Assembly: GCA_946187325.1 (NCBI GenBank)
Contig: CAMHQC010000015.1
Coordinates: forward strand, 1-43,950
DNA: 43,950 bases
Source: an uncultured Clostridia bacterium
GTDB lineage: Bacteria; Bacillota; Clostridia; Oscillospirales; Acutalibacteraceae
Direction of reading: 5' to 3'
A model generated the notes under the pieces. It was given only the letters and a program-made list of their open reading frames with translations. It ran no database searches and was not told where the DNA came from. Numbering within the stretch: position 1 is the stretch's first letter; each line of letters opens with the position of its first letter. A program made the translations under genes and the position numbers. Positions 7,329 through 16,042 of this stretch are shown in pieces.

Positions 7329-8126
7329 ATGGCAAAATACGGATTTATAGGCGCCGGAAATATGGGCGGAGCTTTATGCGAGGCGGTTTCCAAAAGCACA
7401 AAGGAAATTTTAATAGCCGACCATTTCGCCGAAAAAGCCGAAAGGCTCGCCGAGATGACAGGCGGTAAGGTCTCGAACAATAATACTATAGCGAAAGAGT
7501 GCGGCTATATCTTTCTCGGCGTAAAGCCTCAGATGATGAAGGATATGCTCGCTGAAATTAAAGACGTTCTGAAAAGCAGAGATGACGTAGTTCTCGTCAC
7601 TATGGCGGCGGGACTTTCGATAGAAACAATCCGAGCGTTCGCGGGCGGCGATTTCAAGGTTATCAGAATTATGCCGAATACTCCCGTAGAAGTCGGCGAG
7701 GGTGAAATTCTCTATACCAAAGGCGATAATATTTCCGAAGAAGAATTAAAAATCTTCTTGAACGATATGAGATACGCGGGCAAGCTCACTTCTATCCCCG
7801 AAAATCTTATGGACGCAGGCTGCTCGGTTTCAGGATGCGGCCCCGCGTTTGTGTATATGTTCATAAGAGGTTTAGCCGAGGGCGGAATGGAATGCGGTAT
7901 TGACGAAAAAACCGCGCTTGCTATGGCGGCTCAAACCGTACTCGGAAGTGCTAAGCTTCTTATGGAAAGCGGAGAAAATCCCGCGGACTTAATCGAAAAG
8001 GTTTGCTCCCCCGGAGGAAGTACAATTGAGGGCGTTAAGTCGCTCGACAATGATAACCTCGAGGACGTAATTGTAAACGCGGTAAAATGCGCTTACGATA
8101 GAAATATCGAGCTCGGAAAAAGCTGA
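7329..8126 (+). CDS. proC: Pyrroline-5-carboxylate reductase
   Basis: ProC reduces pyrroline-5-carboxylate to proline with NAD(P)H, the last step of the pathway. The Rossmann motif YGFIGAGNMGGA is at the N terminus, followed by LGVKPQMM, IRIMPNTPVEVGEGE, and the C-terminal domain motif VCSPGGSTIEGV with alpha-helices for the decameric core. Length (265) is normal. The start chosen is the ATG at 7329, 5 bases after GGAGG, because the upstream in-frame GTG at 7317 overlaps the binding site. It completes a full proline pathway with proB and proA on the same strand. Confidence 0.96.
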   Translation: MAKYGFIGAGNMGGALCEAVSKSTKEILIADHFAEKAERLAEMTGGKVSNNNTIAKECGYIFLGVKPQMMKDMLAEIKDVLKSRDDVVLVTMAAGLSIETIRAFAGGDFKVIRIMPNTPVEVGEGEILYTKGDNISEEELKIFLNDMRYAGKLTSIPENLMDAGCSVSGCGPAFVYMFIRGLAEGGMECGIDEKTALAMAAQTVLGSAKLLMESGENPADLIEKVCSPGGSTIEGVKSLDNDNLEDVIVNAVKCAYDRNIELGKS

Positions 8127-8153
8127 CGAATTATTAAAAAGTTGTCACAAATG

Positions 8154-8183
8154 TTGCTATAAAGGCAGTATTTATGGTATAAT
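8154..8183 (+). promoter_or_regulatory. Probable promoter of the glycosyltransferase leader
   Basis: TTGCTA, an 18-base spacer and TATAAT lie just after proC. The -10 is perfect and the -35 matches 4 of 6. The untranslated region to the glycosyltransferase start is about 190 bases and is rich in structure. Confidence 0.6.
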
Positions 8184-8227
8184 GAGTTTTACACTAAAAT
8201 CTATACATTTCTCAGAAGTGTACGGAG

Positions 8228-8374
8228 GATAGTGTGAAAATTCACACTATCAAAGATTTATGTTGTCCGCCCAGTTTGCCGCAAGCGGCAACGGGCGATG
8301 ACTATAATCGCCATACACGCCTTATCCGCCCACGGTAAGGTTGTAGGGAATTTTAATGGCTATTTGTGGGCGGA
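8228..8374 (+). promoter_or_regulatory. Structured leader with alternative pairings
   Basis: Three hairpins can be drawn. The first is an 11-bp stem at 8228-8251 (GATAGTGTGAA with TTCACACTATC). The second spans 8268-8297 (TTGCCGC/GCGGCAA plus CGCCC/GGGCG). The third pairs TCCGCCCA (8325-8332) with TGGGCGGA (8367-8374). An identical TCCGCCCA at 8266-8273 could pair with the same TGGGCGGA, so two folds exclude each other. The last element touches the glycosyltransferase ribosome binding site. I do not recognise a known riboswitch. Confidence 0.45.
8234..8338 (+). CDS. Possible 34-residue leader peptide
   Basis: A GTG start 5 bases after GGAGG opens a 34-codon frame that ends with TAA at 8338. 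It covers both copies of TCCGCCCA in the leader. The peptide begins MKIHTIKDLCCPPSLPQ and ends RLIRPR. It has a CC pair and no hydrophobic segment. Its start codon sits in the first hairpin stem. A ribosome translating it would open the second hairpin, which suggests a regulatory leader rather than a functional peptide. Conservation is unknown. Confidence 0.35.
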   Translation: MKIHTIKDLCCPPSLPQAATGDDYNRHTRLIRPR

Positions 8375-8380
8375 AAGGCT

Positions 8381-9415
8381 ATGGCGGTTATTATGGAAAA
8401 AATTATTACATTTGCGGTTCCCTGTTATAATTCCGCTGAATATATGGATCATTGTATCAGCACGTTGTTATCGGTCGGAGAGGACGCTGAGATTATTCTC
8501 ATTGACGACGGTTCGACTAAGGATAACACTCCCGAAATCTGCGACCGTTACGCCGAAAAATATCCTAACATCGTTAAGGTTATACATCAGGAAAACGGCG
8601 GTCACGGCGAGGGCGTTAACCAAGGCTTAAGACACGCGACGGGTACATACTATAAAGTAGTAGACAGCGACGACTGGCTCGATATAGACTGTTTAAGACA
8701 GGTTTTGGTAAAGCTCAAGGAGCTTGAGAACAAAAACCTCGATATGATGATTTGTAACTATGTTTACGAACACGTTGAGGACAATACCACTCATACTATG
8801 CACTACAAAAACGTATTCCCCCAGAACACTATCTTCTCGTGGGACGATATAAGCAAGTTTAGTATTTCGCAGTGTCTTTTAATGCACTCCGTAATCTACC
8901 GAACTCAGCTTTTAAAGGACTGCAAGGTTGAGCTCCCGAAGCACACTTTCTATGTGGACAATATTTTTGTGTACACACCGCTCCCCTACGTTAAGAACAT
9001 CTACTATATGGATTTAGACCTCTACCGTTACTTTATCGGACGTGAGGATCAAAGTGTTAACGAGCAAGTTATGGCGTCGAGAATCGACCAGCAGCTTAGA
9101 GTTACGTTCGCTATGATTGACGCTCATAATATAGACGATGTATTTAAAATCAGCCGTAAGCTGGGAAAATATATGAGAAAGTACATCGCGATGATGATGA
9201 CGATTTCAACTATTTTCTGTGAGCTGTGCGAGTATCCCGATAAGGATCAAAAACGCAAGAATTTATGGAAATATCTTCGCGATAAGGATAGAAAGCTGTA
9301 CAGACACGTAAGATACCGCACTATCTGGAGTTTAGCTTGTGTACAGAATAAGCCCGGCAGAAAGCTCGCGGTATTCCTTTACAGAATCGCCCGTAAAATT
9401 TATAAGTTTAACTAA
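8381..9415 (+). CDS. Family 2 glycosyltransferase (GT-A fold)
   Basis: The N-terminal GT2 domain shows FAVPCYNSAEYMDHCI (residues 11-26), the nucleotide-binding IDDGSTKDN (41-49), ENGGHGEGVNQGL, and the metal-binding DSDDWLD (95-101). The C-terminal third has no membrane segments and is basic, ending RIARKIYKFN. It probably transfers a sugar from a nucleotide-sugar to a cell-surface glycan or teichoic-type polymer. The acceptor cannot be told from sequence. I place the start at the ATG at 8381, 6 bases after GGA. The ATG at 8393 is an alternative. It stands alone between proC and the convergent tuf and has its own terminator. Confidence 0.85.
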   Translation: MAVIMEKIITFAVPCYNSAEYMDHCISTLLSVGEDAEIILIDDGSTKDNTPEICDRYAEKYPNIVKVIHQENGGHGEGVNQGLRHATGTYYKVVDSDDWLDIDCLRQVLVKLKELENKNLDMMICNYVYEHVEDNTTHTMHYKNVFPQNTIFSWDDISKFSISQCLLMHSVIYRTQLLKDCKVELPKHTFYVDNIFVYTPLPYVKNIYYMDLDLYRYFIGREDQSVNEQVMASRIDQQLRVTFAMIDAHNIDDVFKISRKLGKYMRKYIAMMMTISTIFCELCEYPDKDQKRKNLWKYLRDKDRKLYRHVRYRTIWSLACVQNKPGRKLAVFLYRIARKIYKFN

Positions 9416-9420
9416 GATAA

Positions 9421-9446
9421 GCTCCCTTGAAAAAGGGAGCTTTTTT
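9421..9446 (+). terminator. Intrinsic terminator of the glycosyltransferase gene
   Basis: GCTCCCTT and AAGGGAGC form an 8-bp stem around a GAAA tetraloop, followed by six T residues, starting 5 bases after the stop codon. Confidence 0.93.
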
Positions 9447-9507
9447 AATTAAAAAATGAATAATACAATAATATATTAATAAATTCGGGAAACTGACTTC
9501 TATGAAA

Positions 9508-9542
9508 AATCAACATTTACTATCAACTTTCCACTCTCAACT
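9508..9542. repeat. Heptamer-phased repeat abutting the tuf terminator
   Basis: On the minus strand the units AGTTGAG, AGTGGAA, AGTTGAT, AGTAAAT and GTTGATT follow in exact 7-base phase, starting at the last U of the tuf terminator. The first three share AGTNGA. The same layout, with AGTTCTC and AGTTTAT units, is found next to the near-identical terminator at 17355. Confidence 0.55.
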
Positions 9543-9570
9543 AAAAAAGGACTGCCGAAGCAGTCCTTTT
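9543..9570 (-). terminator. Intrinsic terminator of tuf / str operon
   Basis: On the minus strand GGACTGC, a TTCG loop, GCAGTCC and six U residues form a classical terminator 20 bases after the tuf stop codon. The flanking A and T runs make it work in both directions. The stem and flanks are identical to the terminator at 17355-17383. Confidence 0.93.
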
Positions 9571-9589
9571 CTTATATGAATAATATTAA

Positions 9590-10798
9590 TTATTCGTTAA
9601 TAGCGATAACCGCGCCTGAACCTACTGTTCTACCGCCTTCACGGATAGCGAAACGAAGACCAACTTCGATAGCGATAGGAGTGATAAGCTCAACGTCCAT
9701 TTCAACGTTATCACCGGGCATACACATCTCTGTACCCTCGGGGAGAGAGATTGTACCTGTAACGTCAGTTGTTCTGAAATAGAACTGGGGACGATAGTTG
9801 TTGAAGAACGGAGTATGACGGCCGCCCTCGTCCTTAGTAAGAACGTAAACCTGACCGCGGAACTTTGTATGAGGGTGGATTGAACCGGGCTTAGCAAGAA
9901 CCTGACCTCTTTCGATCTCAGTTCTCTGAACACCACGGAGAAGCGCGCCAACGTTGTCGCCAGCCTCAGCATAGTCAAGAGTCTTTCTGAACATCTCAAG
10001 ACCTGTAACAACAACCTTACGTTTCTCGTCTGTAAGACCAACGATTTCAACCTCGTCGTTAGTGTTAATCTTTCCTCTTTCTACTCTACCTGTAGCAACT
10101 GTACCACGACCTGTGATAGTAAATACGTCCTCAACAGGCATAATGAAAGGAAGATCAGACTTTCTCTCAGGAGTAGGAATGTACTCGTCAACAGCGTCCA
10201 TAAGTTCGTGGATGCACTTGTACTCGGGAGCGTTAGGATCAGTAGATGTGCTTGTAAGAGCAAGATAAGCAGAACCCTGGATGATAGGTGTATCGTCGCC
10301 GGGGAACTCATACTCGTTAAGGATATCTCTGATTTCCATCTCTACGAGCTCGAGTAACTCAGGATCGTCAACCTGGTCAGTCTTGTTCATAAATACTACG
10401 ATATAAGGTACGCCAACCTGACGTGAGAGAAGGATATGCTCTCTTGTCTGGGGCATAGGACCGTCAGCAGCAGATACAACTAAGATAGCGCCGTCCATCT
10501 GAGCAGCACCGGTGATCATGTTCTTTACATAGTCAGCATGTCCGGGGCAGTCAACGTGAGCGTAGTGACGCTTCTCTGTCTGATACTCAACGTGAGCTGT
10601 GTTGATTGTGATACCACGCTCTCTCTCTTCGGGAGCCTTATCGATATTAGCGTAATCAACGAAGTCAGCTGCGTTTGCATCAGAAAGGGAAAGTACCTTT
10701 GTGATAGCAGCTGTAAGAGTTGTTTTACCATGGTCAACGTGACCGATAGTACCAATGTTTACGTGCGGTTTATTTCTTTCAAATTTCTCTCTTGCCAT
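9590..10798 (-). CDS. tuf: Translation elongation factor Tu
   Basis: EF-Tu carries aminoacyl-tRNA to the ribosomal A site as a GTP complex. The 402-residue protein has the P loop GHVDHGKT (19-26), switch [22 protein letters not shown], the guanine-specificity motif NKTD (NKCD in many homologues), and the beta-barrel domains 2 and 3 ending [20 protein letters not shown] precedes the ATG. It is the last gene of the str operon, 82 bases after fusA, with its own strong promoter in the gap. Other tuf copies outside the window cannot be excluded. Confidence 0.98.
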   Translation of the reverse strand: MAREKFERNKPHVNIGTIGHVDHGKTTLTAAITKVLSLSDANAADFVDYANIDKAPEERERGITINTAHVEYQTEKRHYAHVDCPGHADYVKNMITGAAQMDGAILVVSAADGPMPQTREHILLSRQVGVPYIVVFMNKTDQVDDPELLELVEMEIRDILNEYEFPGDDTPIIQGSAYLALTSTSTDPNAPEYKCIHELMDAVDEYIPTPERKSDLPFIMPVEDVFTITGRGTVATGRVERGKINTNDEVEIVGLTDEKRKVVVTGLEMFRKTLDYAEAGDNVGALLRGVQRTEIERGQVLAKPGSIHPHTKFRGQVYVLTKDEGGRHTPFFNNYRPQFYFRTTDVTGTISLPEGTEMCMPGDNVEMDVELITPIAIEVGLRFAIREGGRTVGSGAVIAINE

Positions 10799-10833
10799 TT
10801 GAAAAAATCCTCCTTTAATAATTTTACATAGTT

Positions 10834-10862
10834 ATTTTAGCAACTTTATATAAAAATTGCAA
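10834..10862 (-). promoter_or_regulatory. Internal promoter for tuf
   Basis: TTGCAA, a 17-base spacer and TAAAAT with an upstream TG one base before the -10 (extended -10) lie between fusA and tuf. This allows extra tuf transcription beyond the str operon read-through, in line with the high demand for EF-Tu. Confidence 0.7.
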
Positions 10863-10880
10863 TAGTTTTTTTAAGAAAGT

Positions 10881-12974
10881 TTAGTCTTTCTTTGTCTTTT
10901 CAGACATAATTTTCTCCGCGATACTTCTCGGAACCTCAGCGTAAGTGTCGGGCTCCATTACGTACTGGCCTCTACCCTGTGTGATAGAACGCATATCAGT
11001 AGCGTAACCGAACATCTCGGAGAGCGGAACCTGAGCGGTAATTCTGTCGGTTCCGTTTTCAGACTCAGTACCCTGTACCATACCGCGACGGCTGTTTAAG
11101 TCGCCGATAACGCCGCCCATATACTCGTCGGGAACGATAACCGTTACCTTCATTAAGGGCTCTAAGAGTACGGGATCCGCTTTCTTCATAGCGTCTTTGA
11201 AAGCCATAGAACCGGCAATCTTAAACGCCATTTCGGATGAATCGACTTCATGGTAAGAACCATCGTAGAGCTCAACCTTACAGTCAACAACGTTGTAGCC
11301 TGCTACAACACCGCTCTGCATCGCGCCCTGGATACCCTGGTCAACAGCGGGGATATACTCCTTGGGAATAGCGCCGCCGACAACCTTGTTCTCGAACACA
11401 TAGCCCTCGCCGGGGTTCGGGAATACGTTAATCTTAACGTGACCATACTGGCCCTTACCACCTGACTGACGAGCGTATTTGCAGTCAACCGAAGCTTCTT
11501 TTCGGATTGTTTCCTTGTAAGCAACCTGAGGTTTACCGATGTTAGCCTCAACCTTGAACTCACGAAGAAGTCTGTCTACGATAATTTCGAGATGTAACTC
11601 ACCCATACCGGCGATGATAGTCTGACCTGTTTCCTCGTCTGTATAAGCCCTAAAGGTCGGGTCTTCCTCAGCGAGCTTCGCGAGAGCGATACCCATCTTT
11701 TCCTGACCTGCCTTAGTCTTAGGCTCGATAGCAACTCGGATAACGGGATCAGGGAATTCCATAGATTCAAGAATTACGGGATGATCCTCGTCGCAGAGTG
11801 TGTCACCTGTTGTAGTATTTTTAAGTCCGACAGCAGCCGCGATATCGCCCGAATATACGATGTCGAGGTCTTTTCTGTCGTTAGCGTGCATCTGAAGAAT
11901 ACGTCCGACTCTTTCTCTGTTACCCTTAACTGAGTTGTAAACAGCGGAACCCTTCTGGAGTGTTCCCGAGTAAACTCTGAAGAAGCAGAGCTTACCAACG
12001 AACGGGTCGGTAGCGATCTTAAACGCTAAAGCCGCAAACGGCTCGTCGTCGGAAGCATGTCTCTCAACTTCCTCGTCAGTATCAGGGTCAACACCCTTGA
12101 TAGCGGGAACGTCTGTCGGAGCGGGCATATAATCAACAATAGCGTCGAGTAACTTCTGGACGCCCTTATTACGGTAAGAAGTACCGCAAGTTACGGGAAC
12201 CATTGTGTTCTCGATTGTGCATTTACGGATTGTAGCCTTGATTTCTTCCACAGAAAGTTCTTCGCCGTTGAAGTATTTTTCCATTAAAGCTTCGTCCTGT
12301 TCAGCGACAGACTCGATAAGCTCGTCGTGGTACTTCTGAGCGAGTTCTTTCATATCCTCGGGGATTTCTTCCTCTCTCATATCTTTACCGAGGTCGTCAT
12401 AATAAACCTCAGCCTTCATAGTTACGAGGTCGATAATTCCCTTAAAGGTATCTTCTACACCGATAGGAAGCTGAATCGGAACAGCGTTACATTTAAGTCT
12501 GTCCTTCATCATCTGAATAACATGATAGAAATCAGCACCCATAATGTCCATCTTATTAACATAGACCATTCTCGGAACACCGTATGTGTCAGCCTGACGC
12601 CATACAGTCTCGGACTGAGGCTCAACGCCGCCTTTAGCGCAGAGTACAGTTACCGAGCCGTCAAGAACTCTTAAAGAACGCTCAACCTCTACCGTGAAGT
12701 CAACGTGTCCCGGTGTATCGATAATATTAATTCTTACGTCGTTATTCTTACTGTCTTTCCAGAAACAAGTCGTAGCGGCGGAGGTAATTGTAATACCTCT
12801 CTCCTGCTCCTGCTCCATCCAGTCCATCGTCGATGCGCCGTCGTGGGTCTCACCGATTTTATGGTTGATACCGGTATAGAACAGAATACGCTCGGTAGTA
12901 GTAGTTTTACCGGCGTCGATATGCGCCATGATACCGATATTTCTGGTCTGTTCGAGTGATACTTGTCTTGACAT
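10881..12974 (-). CDS. fusA: Translation elongation factor G
   Basis: EF-G is the GTPase that drives ribosomal translocation and, with RRF, ribosome recycling. The 697-residue length is standard. The P loop [19 protein letters not shown] starts at residue 17, then come [17 protein letters not shown] (switch II) and NKMD. Domain IV has [16 protein letters not shown] and domain V ends in the [16 protein letters not shown] region. It sits between rpsG (29 bases upstream) and tuf, the classical str order. AGGAGG lies 6 bases before the ATG. No sign of the EF-G2 or Tet(M)-like variants. Confidence 0.98.
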   Translation of the reverse strand: MSRQVSLEQTRNIGIMAHIDAGKTTTTERILFYTGINHKIGETHDGASTMDWMEQEQERGITITSAATTCFWKDSKNNDVRINIIDTPGHVDFTVEVERSLRVLDGSVTVLCAKGGVEPQSETVWRQADTYGVPRMVYVNKMDIMGADFYHVIQMMKDRLKCNAVPIQLPIGVEDTFKGIIDLVTMKAEVYYDDLGKDMREEEIPEDMKELAQKYHDELIESVAEQDEALMEKYFNGEELSVEEIKATIRKCTIENTMVPVTCGTSYRNKGVQKLLDAIVDYMPAPTDVPAIKGVDPDTDEEVERHASDDEPFAALAFKIATDPFVGKLCFFRVYSGTLQKGSAVYNSVKGNRERVGRILQMHANDRKDLDIVYSGDIAAAVGLKNTTTGDTLCDEDHPVILESMEFPDPVIRVAIEPKTKAGQEKMGIALAKLAEEDPTFRAYTDEETGQTIIAGMGELHLEIIVDRLLREFKVEANIGKPQVAYKETIRKEASVDCKYARQSGGKGQYGHVKINVFPNPGEGYVFENKVVGGAIPKEYIPAVDQGIQGAMQSGVVAGYNVVDCKVELYDGSYHEVDSSEMAFKIAGSMAFKDAMKKADPVLLEPLMKVTVIVPDEYMGGVIGDLNSRRGMVQGTESENGTDRITAQVPLSEMFGYATDMRSITQGRGQYVMEPDTYAEVPRSIAEKIMSEKTKKD

Positions 12975-13003
12975 TAAATATCCTCCTAATTACCTTAAAT
13001 ACA

Positions 13004-13474
13004 TTACCATCTGTAATGTGCGAAAGCCTTGTTAGCTTCAGCCATCTTATGAGTATCTTCACGTTTCTTGAACGCGGAACCTGTGCTGTTAGTAGCGTCT
13101 AAGATTTCGTTTGCAAGTCTTTCTTTCATAGTTTTCTCGCTGCGGGCTCTCGAATAAGTTGTAATCCAACGGAGACCGAGTGTCTGACGTCTCGCGGGAC
13201 GAACTTCAATCGGAACCTGGTAAGTAGCACCGCCGACACGGCGAGCCTTTACCTCGAGGACAGGCATTACGTTTTCCATAGCCTGCTCAAAAACCTCTAA
13301 CGGGTCTTTGCCTGTCTTTTCAGCAACAATATCAAACGCTCCGTAAACGATTTTCTGGGCTACACCCTTTTTACCGTCGAGCATAATGTTGTTGATAAGA
13401 CGAGTTACTAATTTTGAATTATAAAGCGGATCAGGTAATACATCACGCTTTGCAATAGAACCTCTTCTTGGCAC
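13004..13474 (-). CDS. rpsG: 30S ribosomal protein S7
   Basis: S7 nucleates assembly of the 30S head by binding the 3' domain of 16S rRNA and lies at the E site. The 156 residues from [16 protein letters not shown] match the normal family length. Known parts include [43 protein letters not shown] and the C-terminal [14 protein letters not shown] start at the GTG at 13474, 8 bases after GGAGG. The longer in-frame extension to 13546 would add 24 residues not found in S7. It lies 145 bases after rpsL and 29 before fusA. Confidence 0.97.
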   Translation of the reverse strand: MPRRGSIAKRDVLPDPLYNSKLVTRLINNIMLDGKKGVAQKIVYGAFDIVAEKTGKDPLEVFEQAMENVMPVLEVKARRVGGATYQVPIEVRPARRQTLGLRWITTYSRARSEKTMKERLANEILDATNSTGSAFKKREDTHKMAEANKAFAHYRW

Positions 13475-13585
13475 TTTGCTTCCCTCCTTCACAATAATTG
13501 AGATATCATAGGTACTCGAAAGCGACAAACTCCCGTATGCCAACAAGACATCCTACTTATATATGAATATCTTGCAGCAATACAA

Positions 13586-13605
13586 GTTTAATTACTTAAT
13601 TAAAC
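13586..13605 (-). promoter_or_regulatory. AT-rich hairpin between rpsL and rpsG
   Basis: GTTTAATT pairs with AATTAAAC around a 4-base loop in the rpsL-rpsG gap. In E. coli this gap carries the S7 autoregulatory site. Here the structure is different and a regulatory role is only a guess. Confidence 0.3.
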
Positions 13606-13619
13606 GGTTTGTCATTTCC

Positions 13620-14042
13620 TTATTTTTTACCTGCTTTTGGGCGCTTAGCGCCATACTTGGAACGAGCCTGCATACGTCCCGAGACACCCTGAGTATCGAG
13701 AGTACCTCTGATAATATGATAACGTACACCAGGTAAGTCCTTAACACGACCGCCTCTTATAAGAACAACCGAGTGTTCCTGAAGATTATGGCCGACGCCG
13801 GGAATATAGGAACTGACTTCGATACCGTTAGAAAGTCTTACTCTGGCAATTTTACGAAGAGCCGAGTTAGGCTTTTTAGGGGTAGCTGTCTTTACAGCAG
13901 TACATACGCCTCTCTTCTGGGGTGAAGTCTGGTCAATCGGACGATTTTTCTGAGAGTTCCATCCCCTTAAAAGCGCGGGCGCCTTTGCCTTCTTTTCAGA
14001 TACCTGTCTGCCCTTGCGAACAAGCTGGTTAAATGTTGGCAT
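13620..14042 (-). CDS. rpsL: 30S ribosomal protein S12
   Basis: S12 lies at the decoding centre of the 30S subunit and controls accuracy. The 140-residue sequence starts [13 protein letters not shown] and contains the conserved [17 protein letters not shown], where the first Lys of TPKKPN is a classical streptomycin-resistance position and is wild type here, and [30 protein letters not shown]. The C-terminal KRPKAGKK is typical of Firmicutes. GGAGGAG lies 4 bases before the ATG. It is the first gene of the str operon. Confidence 0.98.
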   Translation of the reverse strand: MPTFNQLVRKGRQVSEKKAKAPALLRGWNSQKNRPIDQTSPQKRGVCTAVKTATPKKPNSALRKIARVRLSNGIEVSSYIPGVGHNLQEHSVVLIRGGRVKDLPGVRYHIIRGTLDTQGVSGRMQARSKYGAKRPKAGKK

Positions 14043-14146
14043 ATTTCTCCTCCTTCTTCAAAAATTTTTATCATAGCGGTTAAAAGCTTAACCGAACAAT
14101 AAACAATGTTAAAATGCACAATAAACCTTAGAATTTATCGGCGTTT

Positions 14147-14194
14147 TCGGATATTTTTGATAGCAAAAACCGTGCACCAACTCACAATATCCGA
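14147..14194 (-). promoter_or_regulatory. Leader stem upstream of rpsL
   Basis: In the roughly 155-base untranslated leader of the str operon, TCGGATATT (minus strand, near 14194) pairs with AATATCCGA (near 14147) as a perfect 9-bp stem around 30 bases. A long leader with a basal stem is compatible with autoregulation by a ribosomal protein, but I know of no matching published leader class. Confidence 0.4.
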
Positions 14195-14203
14195 CAATAA
14201 ATT

Positions 14204-14232
14204 ATTTTATCAAAAGCCGACCGTTTTGTCAA
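14204..14232 (-). promoter_or_regulatory. Promoter of the str operon
   Basis: TTGACA, a 17-base spacer and TAAAAT on the minus strand lie about 160 bases upstream of rpsL. The -35 is perfect and the -10 has one mismatch. Confidence 0.85.
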
Positions 14233-14286
14233 GACTTTTTTAACGCCTTAAATATAGAAAAAATGCCGTCCCATAGCCCGTAAGGA

Positions 14287-14715
14287 CTACAGGTACGACT
14301 TCATCTGCTCGATATTCGCTTGTTCGGTACTCATAAGCTTATCGGCGAGCTTTCCGACGAGTTCGTTATCCCCGTCGTATTGGCGGATACGTTGGGCGAT
14401 TTTTTGCACGCCCATAGTGTTGCCCTGAATCATCATCTGGGCGATATGGGAATCGCTGTTGTCGGATTTCATCTCGCGTTTTGTCTTAATCGCCGAAAGC
14501 TTCGTCACAAACTTCCCGACCTTATTCGGGGTATAACCGCGGTTTTTAAGGATATTATAAGCGTTATGATAAATATTACCGTACTCGAGATTTTGTGAAC
14601 GCAGTGCCTTTCGTAAGTCCGTATCGCTCGCGAAAGGTTTAATATCGTTGATACCGATACAGCCCATCTCTGCGTTTCTCATAATAAACTGCAGCATTTC
14701 TTCGTCGTTAATCAT
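14287..14715 (-). CDS. Small helical protein, DUF305-like C terminus
   Basis: I cannot name this 142-residue protein with certainty. It is polar, predicted all-helical and has no signal peptide. The C-terminal half (about residues 88-142) resembles DUF305/ferritin-like helical proteins, which have MIPHH near the start and EI.QM..WL at the end: here HIAQMMIQGNTMGVQKIAQ and EQANIEQMKSYL. The metal-binding histidine pair of DUF305 is replaced by QG, so metal binding is doubtful. GGGGTGATATT precedes the ATG. It is a single gene between the acyltransferase and the str promoter. I see no good terminator after it. Confidence 0.6.
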   Translation of the reverse strand: MINDEEMLQFIMRNAEMGCIGINDIKPFASDTDLRKALRSQNLEYGNIYHNAYNILKNRGYTPNKVGKFVTKLSAIKTKREMKSDNSDSHIAQMMIQGNTMGVQKIAQRIRQYDGDNELVGKLADKLMSTEQANIEQMKSYL

Positions 14716-14771
14716 AATATCACCCCATATTTAGAATACCAAAATTATCGGATAATATTCTAAATTTAAAA

Positions 14772-14803
14772 ACGGTCAGAAAAGCGTAAGCCTGTCTGAC
14801 CGT
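14772..14803 (-). terminator. Terminator of the acyltransferase gene
   Basis: ACGGTCAGA pairs with TCTGACCGT (9 bp) and, read on the minus strand, is followed by TTTTTAAATTT. A closely similar hairpin lies on the other side of the gene at 15979-16009. Confidence 0.8.
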
Positions 14804-14861
14804 AATTGTATAAAGACCACTCTATGAGTTTTTCTTTTCACTTATGACCTTAACAATATTT

Positions 14862-15950
14862 TTACCCTACAAGATTTTTAACAACGGGTATTTTCCTCAA
14901 CAACATACAGCACACAAGACATACGCACAGTATCAAGAATGAATAAACAAAATTCAACCAAAAATTCATCTGAATACCCATAGATTGAATAACGCTTTTA
15001 GTTAAACGAAAAACCAGCTCGTGCAAAAAATATATTCCTAAGGTATTGATCGAGATATTTCTTATGAAAGAATAATCCTTTTTATAATTGAGAGAAAGAA
15101 TATATATAAAAATAACATTACAAAAAGTAAACACAGAATCGTATCCATACCAAACGGAATCATACCATCTACCGTCAGCTTGTGTTTTTAAAATGCCGAA
15201 TCCAAAAAGTAATAGACAGGATACAACAATTCCTATCACGCAAATTATATTTCTCTTTTTTGCGGAAATCGCTAAAATTTTATCCTCAAAACAATGTATT
15301 AATCCTCCGACACAAAAATAAACAAACGAGTATCCATATATACCTCTAAACGGATTAAACATTATAATATTGGTATAATTTAAGCTTACAGGAGGATTTA
15401 TGTGCATCTGCGCGGACACAATCGACATAATATTATTAACAAGAGTAAAACCTATAGTAAAAACTGAGCACGCTATCGTGAAGAAAACAAAGGCCTTTTT
15501 GTTTGTATCGAATAATGCTTTTAAGGCAGGGAAGAAGATATAAAGACACACTAAAGCTCCCAAAAACCAGTAACAATGCATAGACCAATTTCCATCCGCG
15601 TTAAGAACACTTAAATATATAGTTTCCCACGAAACAGGCACTTTAGCAATCAACATATATATGGGCATTAAAACAAAACCCCAAATAAAAACAATAACAA
15701 TAAGTTTTATTATTTTATAAATGTGTTTTTTTAAGTTAAATTCTCTATTAAAAAGAAGATAACCATTCGCAAAAAAGAACAGCGGTACGCAAGTCGATAG
15801 AATAGAAAAAAATAAATTCACTAAATATACAGACGGGGAATTGTTTTGTGTATAATCAAAGGCATACATTTTTGTATGATATAAAAGAACAAAAAATATA
15901 GCTATTGCTTCAATCAAATCTATATTAGTCAGCCTTTTTTTCGTGCTCAT
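14862..15950 (-). CDS. Membrane acyltransferase, acyltransferase 3 family
   Basis: The 362-residue protein has about ten hydrophobic segments and the acyltransferase-3 N-terminal pattern TNIDLIEAIAIFFVLLYHT, where the His of LYHT is the catalytic candidate. Such proteins O-acylate cell-wall polymers, exopolysaccharides or capsule sugars with an acyl-CoA donor. The substrate is not predictable. I start at the ATG at 15950, after GGAGGAG, instead of 21 bases upstream. The gene is visibly AT-richer, with codon choices such as AAA, ATA and TTA, than the neighbouring pduL and ribosomal genes, and it is framed by two copies of one hairpin. This suggests acquisition by transfer. Confidence 0.82.
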   Translation of the reverse strand: MSTKKRLTNIDLIEAIAIFFVLLYHTKMYAFDYTQNNSPSVYLVNLFFSILSTCVPLFFFANGYLLFNREFNLKKHIYKIIKLIVIVFIWGFVLMPIYMLIAKVPVSWETIYLSVLNADGNWSMHCYWFLGALVCLYIFFPALKALFDTNKKAFVFFTIACSVFTIGFTLVNNIMSIVSAQMHINPPVSLNYTNIIMFNPFRGIYGYSFVYFCVGGLIHCFEDKILAISAKKRNIICVIGIVVSCLLLFGFGILKTQADGRWYDSVWYGYDSVFTFCNVIFIYILSLNYKKDYSFIRNISINTLGIYFLHELVFRLTKSVIQSMGIQMNFWLNFVYSFLILCVCLVCCMLLRKIPVVKNLVG

Positions 15951-15978
15951 TTTACTCCTCCTGATAACCATAGTTAAT

Positions 15979-16009
15979 CGGTCAGATAAGTATAAAACTT
16001 GTCTGACCG
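15979..16009 (-). repeat. Second copy of the GGTCAGA hairpin
   Basis: CGGTCAGA and TCTGACCG flank a 15-base loop. Stem sequence and size match the terminator at 14772-14803, but no U tract follows on either strand. It lies between pduL and the acyltransferase and may be a remnant or the end of the pduL transcript. Confidence 0.6.
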
Positions 16010-16042
16010 CAATAAATTAAAATTTTAAGTTGTAATACCGAA

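Noticed and set aside
9622..10755. Additional ORFs over tuf, on either strand
   Set aside because: They are frame shadows of a highly biased gene and lack start signals and recognisable products. The same holds for the ORFs over fusA, proA and rny.
13475..13546. N-terminal extension of S7
   Set aside because: The GTG at 13474 has a good GGAGG and gives the standard 156-residue protein. The extension has no family support.
14253..14287. Terminator between the DUF305-like gene and the str promoter
   Set aside because: Only a 4-bp stem can be drawn before the T run, too weak to call.
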